This document shows positions 34,165 to 44,269 of a stretch of DNA of 64,000 bases, in pieces. The stretch is from Ceratotherium simum simum (Eukaryota; Chordata; Mammalia; Perissodactyla; Rhinocerotidae): positions 10,251,336 to 10,315,335 of the forward strand of contig NW_004454229.1 in NCBI RefSeq assembly GCF_000283155.1. The letters are read 5' to 3'. The position numbers and the translations under genes were made by a program. Each line of letters starts with the position of its first letter. Position 1 is the first letter of the stretch. Under the pieces are notes generated by a model. It made no database searches. It was not told the DNA's origin and saw nothing but the letters and a program-made list of their open reading frames with translations.

Positions 34165-34275
34165 GTACATTTATTCATTCAACTAGTATTTCTTATGTTC
34201 GTGGAACAATGCTGTCACTGGGAAGATGATGATGACAATGATGATGATGGTGATGATGGTGATGATAATGGAAAT
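34165..34275. repeat. L2 fragment plus (GAT)n tract
   Basis: tttattcattcaactagtat is a short antisense L2 start. It is followed by gatgatgatgacaatgatga and related units to 34275. Confidence 0.7.
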
Positions 34276-34289
34276 GACTGTTAACCTTG

Positions 34290-34462
34290 GTGCTGAAAGA
34301 GCACAGGTTTGGGGGTCAAATTAACCTAGGTTCAAATCCCAACTTCATCACTTAGGAGCTGAGGGATTTTAGGTAAGGTGACTCATCCATCTTTGAGCTT
34401 CATTTACTCCTCTCTCAAATGGAGGTCATCTTAACCACCTTGCTTGGCTTTACATCATGTCA
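34290..34462 (+). repeat. MIR SINE with head
   Basis: ctgaaagagcacaggtttgg, taggttcaaatcccaacttc and ttaggtaaggtgactcatcc are sense MIR. Confidence 0.8.
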
Positions 34463-34469
34463 ACCAAGT

Positions 34470-34835
34470 TGACCATCTACTCTGGGCCATGAATGGTGCT
34501 AAATGCTAAGTACACAGAGACGAATAAGACTCTACTCCCACTCTCGTGGAGGTCATGTTCTAGTGGGGAAAACAGAGCTATATTCCAATACCTACTGTAA
34601 ACTACCTATGAAAACGGCAGGTATGTACAATGTGCTCTGGGAGCACAGAGGAAGGTGGGATTAATTCTGCCTGGATTCAAAGGAAGGCTTCAAGGAGGAG
34701 GCACTTCAGATGAACCGTGTAGAATTTTTAGAGGTGGAGGAGAGAGAACAGTGAATGCAAGGTCAGAGGAACTTGAAATAGCAGCTTATTGTGGGAACAG
34801 CAAGCTGTTGTTGTGACTATAAAACGTGTGTGGAT
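34470..34835 (-). repeat. L2 LINE copy
   Basis: gaatggtgctaaatgctaag, tactcccactctcgtggagg, atgtgctctgggagcacaga and aggaaggcttcaaggaggag are antisense L2. Confidence 0.8.
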
Positions 34836-35214
34836 GGAAAGGCATCCTATAAGCCGTAAAGCACCGTCTCTGCACACTTAGGGGCACGTTATGTTTATAT
34901 GGATCCACGATGAGCACGAAGCACTGAGGCCACGTCTTATCCTGCAGCTTTTCATCTTTATATCTGCTTTACCCTGCTTTCCACTACAGATTCTGGAAGA
35001 AACATAGCCTTCCTTCCACAGCCACGGGGCTGAACTCCTTCAAGCAGAGAAGACAGAGAGGATAAGATTTTGTGAAAGGTACAGAGAATCACTCAGAGAC
35101 ACTGCAAGAAGGGGGTTGCTCAAGTCGCAACAGAAGCAATCAAGTGGCTGGCGGAAAGTCAAATCCATCCTGAGAGGACCTCAGGCGTCAGAGTGCTGAC
35201 CGCTCTGGGAACTG
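34836..35214. other. Unassigned DNA
   Basis: About 380 bp with no assigned family. Confidence 0.4.
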
Positions 35215-35575
35215 TAGCAATTTAATTTCCGATTATAAAAGCAATACATATTCCTTACAGAATGTTTGGAAATACAGCAAAATAAAAAGAATGCTCAAAA
35301 TCTTGTCACTTAGGTAAATAATGTTGGTATTTTTTATGTTTTTTTCCAAAATTGGAATTATTCTGAATAAATTGCTTTGTAACCAGACTTATTTCAATTA
35401 AAACTATTTTGTGAATATTTTTGCATGTCATGAAATTCCTCTGCAACATAGTTTTTTTTTTTTTAATTTTGAGATATGTCAGATGTAGAAAATGATTTAG
35501 AAAACATGATGAATGCCCATGTACCTACCTCCCGGCCTAAAAAGTGAGATGCTACAGACACTGTTGAAGCCTGGT
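35215..35575 (+). repeat. L1M-type 3' UTR
   Basis: attataaaagcaatacatat, gtttggaaatacagcaaaat, gaataaattgctttgtaacc and atgcccatgtacctacctcc match an old L1M 3' region. A T run is present at about 35452-35464. Confidence 0.6.
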
Positions 35576-35839
35576 GTCCATCGTCGTTGCTGAGGCCGCT
35601 GATCTGCAAGGAGACCTCTCTCAGACCACAGCCTCAGCCCTCCTGCTGCTTCTGCAGTACCAAGAGGCTCTCCAGTTGGCACAGTCAGGGTATGTGGTTA
35701 GACAGGAACAACTCCAGGGCTCACCTCAACAAGCTAGGTCTGGGGGTGCCCCTACTAGGTGCTTTCTGTTCTCCTACAGATCAGACCATTAAAGAAAATC
35801 TGTCATTGTGTCCACAAAACCCCACTGTAGTGCAATGAC
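35576..35839. other. Unassigned DNA
   Basis: Overlapping short frames but no supported exon. Confidence 0.4.
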
Positions 35840-35950
35840 CCACATGCTTGTTTGCACCCCTATTGGACTGTTTTTTCAGGGCAGGGACCTTGTCTTTCTT
35901 GTTCATCCCAGCACCTATCACGGTGCCTACTAAGTACTTATGAAAACAGA
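35840..35950 (+). repeat. L2 LINE 3' end
   Basis: tttcagggcagggaccttgt, cccagcacctatcacggtgc and ctactaagtacttatgaaaa are sense L2. Confidence 0.8.
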
Positions 35951-35979
35951 GTGGCAGGCACTATCTGGCTCTGGGACAT

Positions 35980-36130
35980 GCTAACCCAGAGGTTAATACG
36001 AGCTTTAAAGTCAGACTCTCTGGGTTTCAGTCTCAGATCTACCATTTACTTGTTATTTAACTCTCTAAGCCTCAGTTGCTTCATTAAAAAAATTGAGAGA
36101 ATTATAGTTCCTACCTGCCCCTCAGCTGTT
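35980..36130 (+). repeat. MIR SINE fragment
   Basis: ctttaaagtcagactctctg, acttgttatttaactctcta and aagcctcagttgcttcatta are sense MIR. Confidence 0.8.
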
Positions 36131-36721
36131 CTCAACCTTTGAGGCCAACAGCCCCACTCTTGTGGCCTCTTCATTGTGGCCTAAAATCCCACCATTAAAA
36201 ACCCATCTCTTTATGATAGTCATATTCCATTGGAATGTTGAACCAGCGTGTACATGCTCCCTTACTCTGGGAACTGCCTTGCCCCAGGCTCCATGGATAC
36301 TAAGTGAGACTTGGTTTTTAAATTCCTCTGGCTCCCAGCTGCAGCCGATTAGTCCAGAGGTGGCACCAGAACCAAGCTGGGCTAAGAACTCTCTTCTCTG
36401 GCATTTTTGAAATATAAACCCAGAACATCAAGGTTGGTCCCTCCTAGTGGCAGAGGATAAATCTCAAGAAGTTTCCCAGTACATCTCTCATCCTGTGGGT
36501 AGAAAACACTGACTTGTAGTAGGAACAAATGAAGTTAACACAGAAAAGAGCAGAAGTGAGCGATGGGTCTTCCTGGCTTTTGAGCCAACATTCTAGAATC
36601 CCTGAGACCCTGCTGCATCCCTGTCCTTCCTGAATGTTGGTAGTTAGACCATTCCTTGGATTCCTTAGACCAATAAATTCCTCTCTTTGATTACATTCAA
36701 ATTCGCTTTCTATCCCTTGGA
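36131..36721. other. Unassigned, weak L1M-like part
   Basis: accaagctgggctaagaact near 36380 recalls L1M 3' sequence. Otherwise no family is recognised. Confidence 0.35.
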
Positions 36722-36778
36722 GTTAAGAGAAAGAAGGGGAAGGAGGAGGAGGGGAAAGGGAGGGGGAGGAAGTGAAGA
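36722..36778. repeat. Purine-rich GA tract
   Basis: gaagggg, ggaggaggagggg and gggagggggagg runs are on the + strand. Closely spaced G runs might allow a G-quadruplex, but one loop is long. Confidence 0.85.
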
Positions 36779-36849
36779 CTATTACTTCAACTCTTTGATT
36801 GAAATTATCCCTAGAAGGGGCAATGCATTCCTTCAGTGACATCTAAGAG

Positions 36850-36985
36850 TAAATTAGAATCGGAGAACTTCAAATGTGGAAAGGACCTTAAATCTAGTCT
36901 CATTCAACCTCCTCACTTACCAGTGAGAAAACCGCAGTGCAAGGGGGAGACGGAGCTTGCCCAGCTCACTCTGTGGAAAAAGGCA
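36850..36985 (-). repeat. L3/CR1-type repeat
   Basis: ttagaatcggagaacttcaa, gaaaggaccttaaatctagt and ctcattcaacctcctcactt follow the antisense L3 3' module. Confidence 0.55.
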
Positions 36986-36994
36986 GAATCACAG

Positions 36995-37372
36995 TGTCTT
37001 AGTCAGCTCAGGCTGTCATAGCAAAACACCACAGCCTGGGTGGCTTAAACAGCAAACATTTATTTTTTCACGGTTCTGGAGGTGAGAAGTCCAAGATCAA
37101 GGTCCAGTGGCGTTTAGTTTCACATAAGATCTCTCTTCCTGACTCAGAGATGGCTATCTCCTTGCTGTGTCCTCACACAGCAGAGAGAGAGAAAAACTCT
37201 GCGGTATCTCTTCTTATAAGGGCACTAATCCCATCAGACCAGGGCCCCATGTTCATGACCTCATCTAACCCTAATTACCTCCTAAAGGCCCCATCTCCAA
37301 ATCCCATCCTATTGGGGGTTAGAGCTTCAACATATGAATTCTGAAAGGACACAATTTAGTCCATAATATACA
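36995..37372 (+). mobile_element. MaLR-type solo LTR (MST/MLT1 class)
   Basis: Begins tgtcttagtcagctcaggct. It goes on through tagcaaaacaccacagcctg, tcacggttctggaggtgaga, ggccccatctccaaatccca and a final acacaatttagtcc. The TG start and CA-like end fit an LTR of the ERVL-MaLR group, an old endogenous retrovirus-like family. Only a single LTR of about 380 bp is present, with no internal region. Strand-exchange deletion between two LTRs is the usual origin of such solo copies. Confidence 0.65.
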
Positions 37373-37384
37373 CCTTTAAAATTT

Positions 37385-37505
37385 ATAGGGCTGGAAATGT
37401 CTTTAAAGATCATCTAGTCCAAATTCCTTATTTGCAAGTGGGGAAATTAAGACTCAATTAAATATAGAGATTTTCCAAGGGCCTCTCATTACCTCATGGC
37501 AGATT
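37385..37505 (-). repeat. L3/CR1-type repeat
   Basis: tagggctggaaatgtcttta and aagatcatctagtccaaatt are the L3-like module, flanking the MaLR LTR on its right as 36850-36985 does on its left. Confidence 0.55.
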
Positions 37506-38186
37506 TTATCCACCAGATTATTCTCTGATAGGCTAAGTCAAGGGGCAACGAGAAGTATGTGAAGCTACAGGGAGACTGCTGGTGTGGCCTGGTAATGGGG
37601 TAAGAATAATGGTAAAAAAATAATAAAGACAACTGAATTCAGCCAGTCCTGCAAACCTCACAGTTTAGTTAGTGGGGGCTTGATCAGCACGGAGCGCTAC
37701 ACAGGCTAGGGGACTTTGCAAGTCTTACCCTTTTTTTCATCCTTCTGCAGCCAACCACCAGGCAGCAATTATTTGTTCGCTCCATAGCCCTGAGTATTTG
37801 GATATGCAAATCAACTGTGTCCATGCATAATTAAGATAGACAGTATGGAAAGTTTCATTTTCCAGGGAAAAGCCTACCAGACAGCTGGAAAGAAAGGTCA
37901 GCATGGACGGCCGCCCCACTTTCACGTCTCAGACTATGGGTTGAGAGTAATGGCATCCAGCCTTCTTCTACCCTCTTGTTCTCTTCTGTTGCTGCACTGG
38001 GGACCCTCAGGGGTGGCTCTTGTTTCCCTCCTAGGCCTGGAGAGCCCCTGGGGCTTTCCATAGAACCGTGCTGGGACAGAGTATTTTCTGCCTCTATTAA
38101 GAGCGAAGATAGGGAGCTATATGTCTAGAGGCAGAAACTTGCCCTTTTTCTAGAGTCAGCAGGCTTATGAGCCGGGAGGAAGGAAT
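37506..38186. other. Unassigned single-copy DNA
   Basis: About 680 bp with no repeat recognised. It ends at the TA dinucleotide of the Tigger1 target. Confidence 0.4.
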
Positions 38187-38610
38187 TACAGAAATACCAT
38201 ATTTTATTGCACTTTGCTTTATTCCGCTTCATAGATACCGTGCTTTTCACAAATCGAAGCTTTGTGGCAACCCTGATCAAGCAAGTCTATTGGCACCATT
38301 TTTCCAAGAGCATTTGCTCATTTTGTTTCTCTTGTCACATTTCGATAATTCTCACAATATTTCAAACTTTTTCATTATTATTATATTTGTTATGGTGATC
38401 TGTGATCAGTGATCTCTGATGTTTCTACTGTAATTGTTTTGGGGTGCCACAAACTGCGCCCATATAGGGTGGTGAACTTAATCGATAAATGTTGTATGTG
38501 TTCTGACTGCTTCATTGACCGGCCATTCCCCTGTCTCTATCTCTCTCCTCCGGCCTCCATGTTCCCTGAGATGCAACAATAGTGAAATTAGGCCAACTAA
38601 TAACCTTACA

Positions 38611-40238
38611 ATGGCCTCTAAGTGTTCAGGTGAAAGGAAGAGTCACACGTCTCAAAAGCTAGAAATGATGAAGCTTAGTGAGGACGGCATGTCTAAAGCC
38701 AAGACAGACCAAAAGCTAGGCCTCTTGCACCAGTTAGCCAAGTTGTGAATGCAAATGGAAAGTTCTTGAAGAAAATTAAAAGTTCTACTCCAGTGAACAC
38801 ATGAATGATAAGAGTGAAACAGCCTTATTGCTGATATGGAGAAAGTGTCGGTGGTCTGGATAGAAGATCAAACCAGCCACAAGATTCCCTTAAGCCAAAG
38901 GTTAATCCAGATCAAGGCCCTAACTCTCTTCAATTCTATGAAGGCTGAGAGAGGTGAGGAAGCTGCAGAAGAAAAGTTTGAAGCGAGCAGAGGTTGGTTC
39001 ATGGGGTTCAAGGAAAGACATCATTTCCATAACATAAAAGTGCAAGGTGAAGCAGCCAGTGCTGATGTAGAAGCTGCAGCAAGTTATCCAGAGGATCTAG
39101 CTAGGATAATTAATGCAGGGGGCTACACTAAACCACAGATTTTCAATGTACATTAAACAGCCTCATGTCGGAAGAAGACACCACCTAGGACTTTCATCCT
39201 AAAGAGGAGAAGTCAATGCCTGGCTTCAAAGCTTCAAAGGACAGGCTGACTCTCTTCTTAGGGGCTAAAGAAGCTGGTGACTTTAAGTTGAAGCCAACGC
39301 TCATTTACTACTCTGAAAATCCTAGGGCCCTTAAGAATTACGCTAAATCGGCTCTGCTTAGGCTCTATAAATGGAACAACAAAGCCTGGATGACAGCACA
39401 TCTGTTTATAACACGGTTTACTGAATATTTTTAACCCACTGTTGAGACCTACTGCTCATAAAAAAAGATTTCTTTCAAAATATGACTGCTCACTGACAAT
39501 GCACCTAGCCACCCAAGAGCTCTGATGGAGATGTACATGAGATTCATGTTGTTTTCATGCCCGCTAACACAACATCCATTCTACAGCCCCTTGACCAAGG
39601 AGTCATTTTGACTTTCAAGTCTTATTTTTTAAGAAATACATTTCATAAGGCTATAGCTGCCATAGATAGTGATCCTCTGATGGATCTGGGCAAAGTAAAT
39701 TGAAAACTTTCAGCAAAGGATTCACCTTTCTAGATACCATTAACATCATTGTGATTCACAGGAAGAGTACAAAATATCAGCATTAACAGGAGTTTGGAAG
39801 AAGTTGATTCCAACTCTCATGGATGACTTTGAGGGGTTCAAGACTTCAGTGGAGGAAGTTAACTGCAAATGTGGTGGAAATAGCAAGAGAAATGGAATGA
39901 GAAGTGGAGCCTGAAGATGTGACTGAATTGCTGCAATCTCATGACAAAACATTAATAGATGAGTAGTTGCTTCTTACGGATGAGCAAAGAAAGTGGTTTC
40001 TTGAGATGGCATCTACTCCTGGTGAAGATGCTGTGAAGATTATTGAAATGACAACAAAGTATTTAGAATATTACATAAATTTAGTTGATAAAACAGCGAC
40101 AGCGGTTGAGAGGATTGACTCCCATTTTGAAAGAAGTTCTACTGTGAGTAAAATGCTATCAAACAGTATTGCATGCTACAGAGAAATAACTCACGGAAGG
40201 AAGAGCCAATCGGTGCAGCAAACCTCATTGTTGTCTTA
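38611..40238 (+). pseudogene. Broken Tigger1 transposase
   Basis: The frame begins MASKCSGERKSHTS, the CENP-B-type N-terminal helix-turn-helix region, and stops at about 38746. It reopens in the same frame at 38836-39155, giving the second CENP-B-type DNA-binding part. It then shifts one frame for 39216-39431, the start of the DDE_1 catalytic region, with [20 protein letters not shown]. Sequence around 39490-39600 keeps traces of the catalytic region (nucleotides reading close to DNAP) without an open frame. The C-terminal part resumes at 39967-40236. At least one frame change and several stops exclude an active enzyme or an intact domesticated gene. Confidence 0.9.
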
Positions 40239-40389
40239 ATTTTAAGAAATAGCCACAGCCACCCTAAACTTCAGCAACCGCCACCCTGATCAGTCAGCAG
40301 CCATCAACATTGAGGCAAGGCCCTCCACCAGCAAAAATTATGATTTACTGAAGGCACAGATGACAGTTAGTGTTTTTTAGCAATAAAGT

Positions 40390-40655
40390 TTTGTTGGTTA
40401 TTTTTTTGGTGAGGAAGGCTGGCCCTGACCTAATATCTGTTGCCAATCTTCCTCTTTTTTTTTTTTCTTTTGCTTGAGGAAGATTGTCCCTGAGCTAACA
40501 TCTGTGCCAATCTTTCTCTACTTTGTATATGGGACGCCACCACAGCATGGCACGATGTGTGGTGTGTAGGTCCGTGCCTGGGATCCGAACCCATGAACCC
40601 AGGGCCGCCTAAGCGCAATGCACAAACTTAACCACTATGCCACTGGGCCAGCCCC
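40390..40655 (-). mobile_element. ERE-type SINE nested in Tigger1
   Basis: The head faces right, ending in ggccagcccc at 40646-40655. The B box is visible as ggatccgaacc at 40581-40591 and the A box lies near 40632-40643. The body has two tgagctaacatctg-like units, and the poly(A) side appears as T runs at the left. Short aaagt copies at 40385-40389 and 40656-40660 may be the target duplication, so the exact edge is uncertain. It postdates the Tigger1. Confidence 0.88.
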
Positions 40656-40854
40656 AAAGTATTTTTTAATTAAGGTATGTACCTTGTTCTTTTAGACATA
40701 ATGCTACTGCACACAGTAGACTACAATATAGTGTGAACATAACTTTTATATGTACTGGGAAACTAAAAAATTCGTGTGACTCACTTTATTGCTATATTCG
40801 CTTTATTGCAGTGGTCTGGAACAAAACCTGCGATATATCTGAGGTATGCCTGTA

Positions 40855-41512
40855 TTTCTGAAAGACAAACACTTGAGAAAAGTTTTCAGAAATAGAATGC
40901 ATAGTTTATTAAGCCATTCCCTCCCTACTCCAAACACACTTTTAATATACTTCTCTGTGATGCTAGAACTGGGATTCAATCCTCTAAGGAAAGGAGCATG
41001 GCCCTTCTGGACCTGGTACCTCTGAGGAGGAATGGAGAGATTGGCCCTGGGAGTAGGAAGAGAGGTCGAAAACTGAAACCAACTGCTACTGGAACCAATT
41101 ACTGCTTCCAGGGTAATGAGCAATTGCCTGGCTGACAGTGAGAGGAAGAGCAAACAAGCGGGGAGCAGGGAGTCCTCCCTCCTTCGGCCTTCCAGTCTGG
41201 CAGAAACCAGCAGGAAGGCAGCTAACAACAGAGAAGTGCATTTTCACAATCCCAGTCCCAGCACCGCAAAACAGAGCAAAATATGGTAGGTCTGGAGCTG
41301 AGAGACAGTGATAGCTTAATAAGTGGCACAGTCCATCCCTTTGACCACTCAACAGCTGCATCCACCTTTCTACATAATTTTGAACTTACTTCTCAAACTC
41401 AGTCACAGTTACTTCTGAATAGTCTGCAAATTAAACACTACATTGTAATGTTAATCACCAACATCAATCTTATATAAAATAATAAGAGGAAAGGAGGAGA
41501 GAGAGAAAGAAG
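40855..41512. other. Unassigned DNA right of Tigger1
   Basis: About 660 bp. It has a GC-rich central part with antisense open frames of 141 and 91 codons that lack any domain. An unrecognised old repeat is possible. Confidence 0.35.
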
Positions 41513-41575
41513 AAAATACCATGTGTATATTTATATGCATGGGTGTGTATATGAGTGTGTGTATGTATTCATAAC
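41513..41575. repeat. TG/TA-rich low-complexity tract
   Basis: Alternating gtgtat and tgtgtgt elements, imperfect. Confidence 0.6.
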
Positions 41576-41869
41576 AAACAAGGAAGAAAATCCTCATAGC
41601 TGCTATCATTCTTGTTTCTTTAACTGGTCAAAGGTCATAGTTGCTATTTATAACTTCTTCCTTCCTTATTATTCCTTGTTTCCTTTGTCCTCAGGGAAAC
41701 TGATTGGGTTCTTTACCTGACATTGTGAACTAAATCTTCATTCTTGAGTGTTCTGAAACATTTGTCCTGTCTTAATTTGGTTGCTGTCATTTTCCATTGA
41801 CTTTTACTATTGGATATGCAATTACCAAGGGGTGTTCCAGAGAATCCCTACCTTCTAGACATTGTCCTT
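41576..41869. other. Unassigned DNA
   Basis: No recognised family. Confidence 0.35.
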
Positions 41870-42490
41870 CCTACCTTCATTACGTAGTAGCCTACCAATT
41901 TCCCCTTGGAGATCAATTACTCTAATCAAGACATTAATCCCCTTCTTTTCTTGGTTCAATGGCATGAAGAGATTCCAAACAAATAAGAGGATTGTTTTGT
42001 CCCCTGGTTGAAGCATTTCTCTAATGGAAACGAAGACATCCAAACCAACAGAACTCAAAGTTACAGAGGTAAAGAGAAAAGGCCCACAAGAAAGTCATAG
42101 TAGACCTGGAGACATGTCACCCAGATCCCCCGTCAAGGAAGGCTACTGCCCAGCTGAGAGGAGTGTGGTCTGAGAGAGGCTGGGGCTGTCTGGTCCTTTC
42201 AGGATCCACTTTAGCTGCAAGGAGCTGCTTCACCTAAGTCATACCCTTACTGGGGCTGCATGTCTCTGATGACTGAATGAGGTAAGGCTATGAATTCTGC
42301 CAAATGCAGAACAACTCTAATGGACAGTATTTGCTTCAGAATTCCCTGCCTGGTTGGCTAAGGCTTGTTTAAATTCTCCCTCTGCCCAATCCTCCCCCCT
42401 CCTCCTCCTTTTCACAGGCGTTGATCTTGCAATCCAAACTCCATCTCAGCGTCAACTTTAGAAACCTAGTCCTAGGAGAAGGCAAGAGAA
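41870..42490 (+). mobile_element. ERV-associated LTR-like region (tentative)
   Basis: This precedes ERVL pol sequence. Its right end has tgatcttgcaatccaaactc followed by catctcagcgtcaactttag, which resembles the 3' part of several old class III LTRs. No direct-repeat partner is evident and LTR borders are not seen. An old L1 end is an alternative. Confidence 0.3.
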
Positions 42491-42619
42491 GGCACAAACT
42501 ACAAGGAGGCACCCACTCAGGCGCTGACCCTGCACTCGCACTAACCCGAGACCAAGGACCTCCTTAAATGTTGTGCCCTAGGCCCCTCACTTGCCTCACC
42601 CTAGACCTGGCCCTACAAC

Positions 42620-43550
42620 TTGTGACAGTTGATATTGAGAGTGGTCCAAAAGAGTAGAAGATAGGATGAGTTTTTGGAGCCAGATCATTCACTGTCTGGC
42701 TGGCACTGAGTATTCCCTTCACTGGTGGTAGATGCACCTGACGGTGCCTGACAAAAGCTATGAGCTAATGCCACAGGCAAATGTCCAGCCTGCCAGTGAC
42801 AGAGATCAATACTGAGCTCTTAAGAAGACCAACCTGCCACTTGGTGGCAAGTTGGCTACACTGGGCAGCTTCCGTCCTGGAAGGGCCAGGGTTTCATCCT
42901 CACAGTGATAGATATCTTATTCTGGGTATCAGTTTGGCTTTCTTTCCTGCAGGGCCTCAGCCAGCTCCATGATCCAAGGGCTGACTTAGCGTTTGGTCCA
43001 CCAGCATGGGATTCCACCTATCGTTGTGCCAGACCAGGGGATCCACTTTAGAGTAAAGAAGGCACAGATGTGGGCCCATGACTAAGGGACCCATTGGTCT
43101 TTACATACCAGAAGCTTCTCGCCTTATAGAGCATTGGAATGGCCTACTAATGACATAGCTAAAGCAGCAACTCAAAGGCAATACTCTACGAGTGTGGGGA
43201 GCATCCTCCAGAATGTAGTATAGGCATTAATCAAATACTTTTACATGGCTCTGTGTCCCCAAGAGGAAAAATGTATTGATTCAGGAACCAAAGAGTAGAA
43301 CAGGAATGGCCACTTTCCCATTTCTCCCAATCTCTCCTTGTGGGACTTTGTGCTTTCCATCCCCACACCTCTGGGCTCTGAGGGTTAGAGGTCCTAGTTC
43401 CGCAAGAAGACACACTTTTGTCAAGGGATGCAGCAAAAATCCCACAGTATAAACTGTGGCTGCTGCTTGGGTACTTTGGGCTCCTTGTGTCCAGAGACCA
43501 GCAGGCAAGATGAGGAGTCACTGTCTTAGTAAGGGTAATTCACTTGAAAC
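42620..43550 (+). pseudogene. ERVL-type pol remnant, integrase region, copy A
   Basis: From about 42780 the + strand follows the zinc-binding and core part of a class III (ERVL-group) endogenous retrovirus integrase and the end of pol. Landmarks are ccacttggtggcaagtt (42837), ttggaatggcctactaatga (43132) and tgggactttgtgctttccat (43340). The frame is broken many times and no protein could be made. The same segment occurs again at 44270-45270. It is described only; subgroup assignment (for example HERV16-like) is open. Confidence 0.65.
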
Positions 43551-43574
43551 AGACAGCAGTGCACATTCATAAAG

Positions 43575-43800
43575 TAGCCCCAAGGTTATGTGAACTCTCC
43601 CGTTCTTTGACATAATATAGTCCGAAAGTAAGCTGATCATCTGGACATTCCACAGCATGTCGTGCTGGTCCACTATATTGATGATCTCGTGTTAATCAGA
43701 ACTCCAGAGCAGAAAATGGCAAGTCACCTAGATGCCCTCATATGATGCGTGCACACCAGATGGCAGGAAATAAATCTTACAAAGATTCCAGGCCTGCTAC
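43575..43800 (+). pseudogene. ERVL-type pol remnant, reverse transcriptase region
   Basis: The codons for the RT active-site motif YIDD stand at 43674-43685, flanked by ccaaggttatgtgaactctc on the left and gatggcaggaaataaatctt on the right. Only about 225 bp of the RT zone survive. It sits downstream of integrase copy A, which reverses the normal RT-to-integrase order and shows that copy A and this fragment are not one continuous provirus. Confidence 0.7.
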
Positions 43801-44269
43801 ATAACTGAAGTTGTTTTTTATAATGCTTCTTTTAAAAACATAAATTTGTTCCAATGTGATTGATATATCAGGGACAATTTAATCATAACAGGAATTTCAT
43901 GTTTGCTTATGAGTGATTTTGTCCCGTAAGAAACACAAGCAAACTAGAACACCTAGAAGAACCAAGCCACATAGGAATAAACAAAATGTACACACGTACA
44001 CACCTCAAATATGTACCAGCTTCCTCATTTCACTGCCTGTGTTATGAGCCATACTCATCCATATCTGGTGTAAAATTTTGCATCCAATTCAAATAATCCC
44101 CCATCTACCATTTCACAAAAATTCGCAAGCTACAATTTCCTAATGCTCATATCCATAGGCAAACTTCCTGTCCTTTCCAAGATGAAGTTTCATATTTATT
44201 GTAGTAATTATGTAACCTCCTCTGTTACACCAACATTTCTTCCTCAGTTTGCATTTATGGCTTTTCTGG
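43801..44269. other. Unassigned insert within ERV region
   Basis: About 470 bp of AT-rich sequence between the RT fragment and integrase copy B. A normal pol would have RNase H sequence here, but I see no match. It could be a worn insertion. Confidence 0.35.

Larger units (their letters stand above)
38189..40852 (+). mobile_element. Tigger1 DNA transposon, nearly full length
   Basis: Tigger1 is a pogo-clade Tc1/mariner element about 2.4 kb long. Here the ends are cagaaatacc at the left and ggtatgcctg at the right, as inverted repeats. TA target duplications stand at 38187-38188 and 40853-40854. The internal text follows Tigger1: aacttaatcgataaatgttg, the transposase start at 38611, and gctttattgcagtggtctgg near the right end. 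After removal of the ERE at 40390-40655, the length is about 2.39 kb, so the copy is essentially complete. It cannot move, because the transposase is broken and the left repeat is worn. Confidence 0.93.

Noticed and set aside
33654..34178. 174-codon minus-strand frame overlapped by a 136-codon plus-strand frame
   Set aside because: Part lies in a MIR. Opposite overlapping frames without domains are typical of chance.
38611..40238. Possible domesticated CENP-B or TIGD-like gene
   Set aside because: The frame is interrupted by stops and at least one frame change, and the element still has its transposon ends. This is a dead Tigger1, not a host gene.
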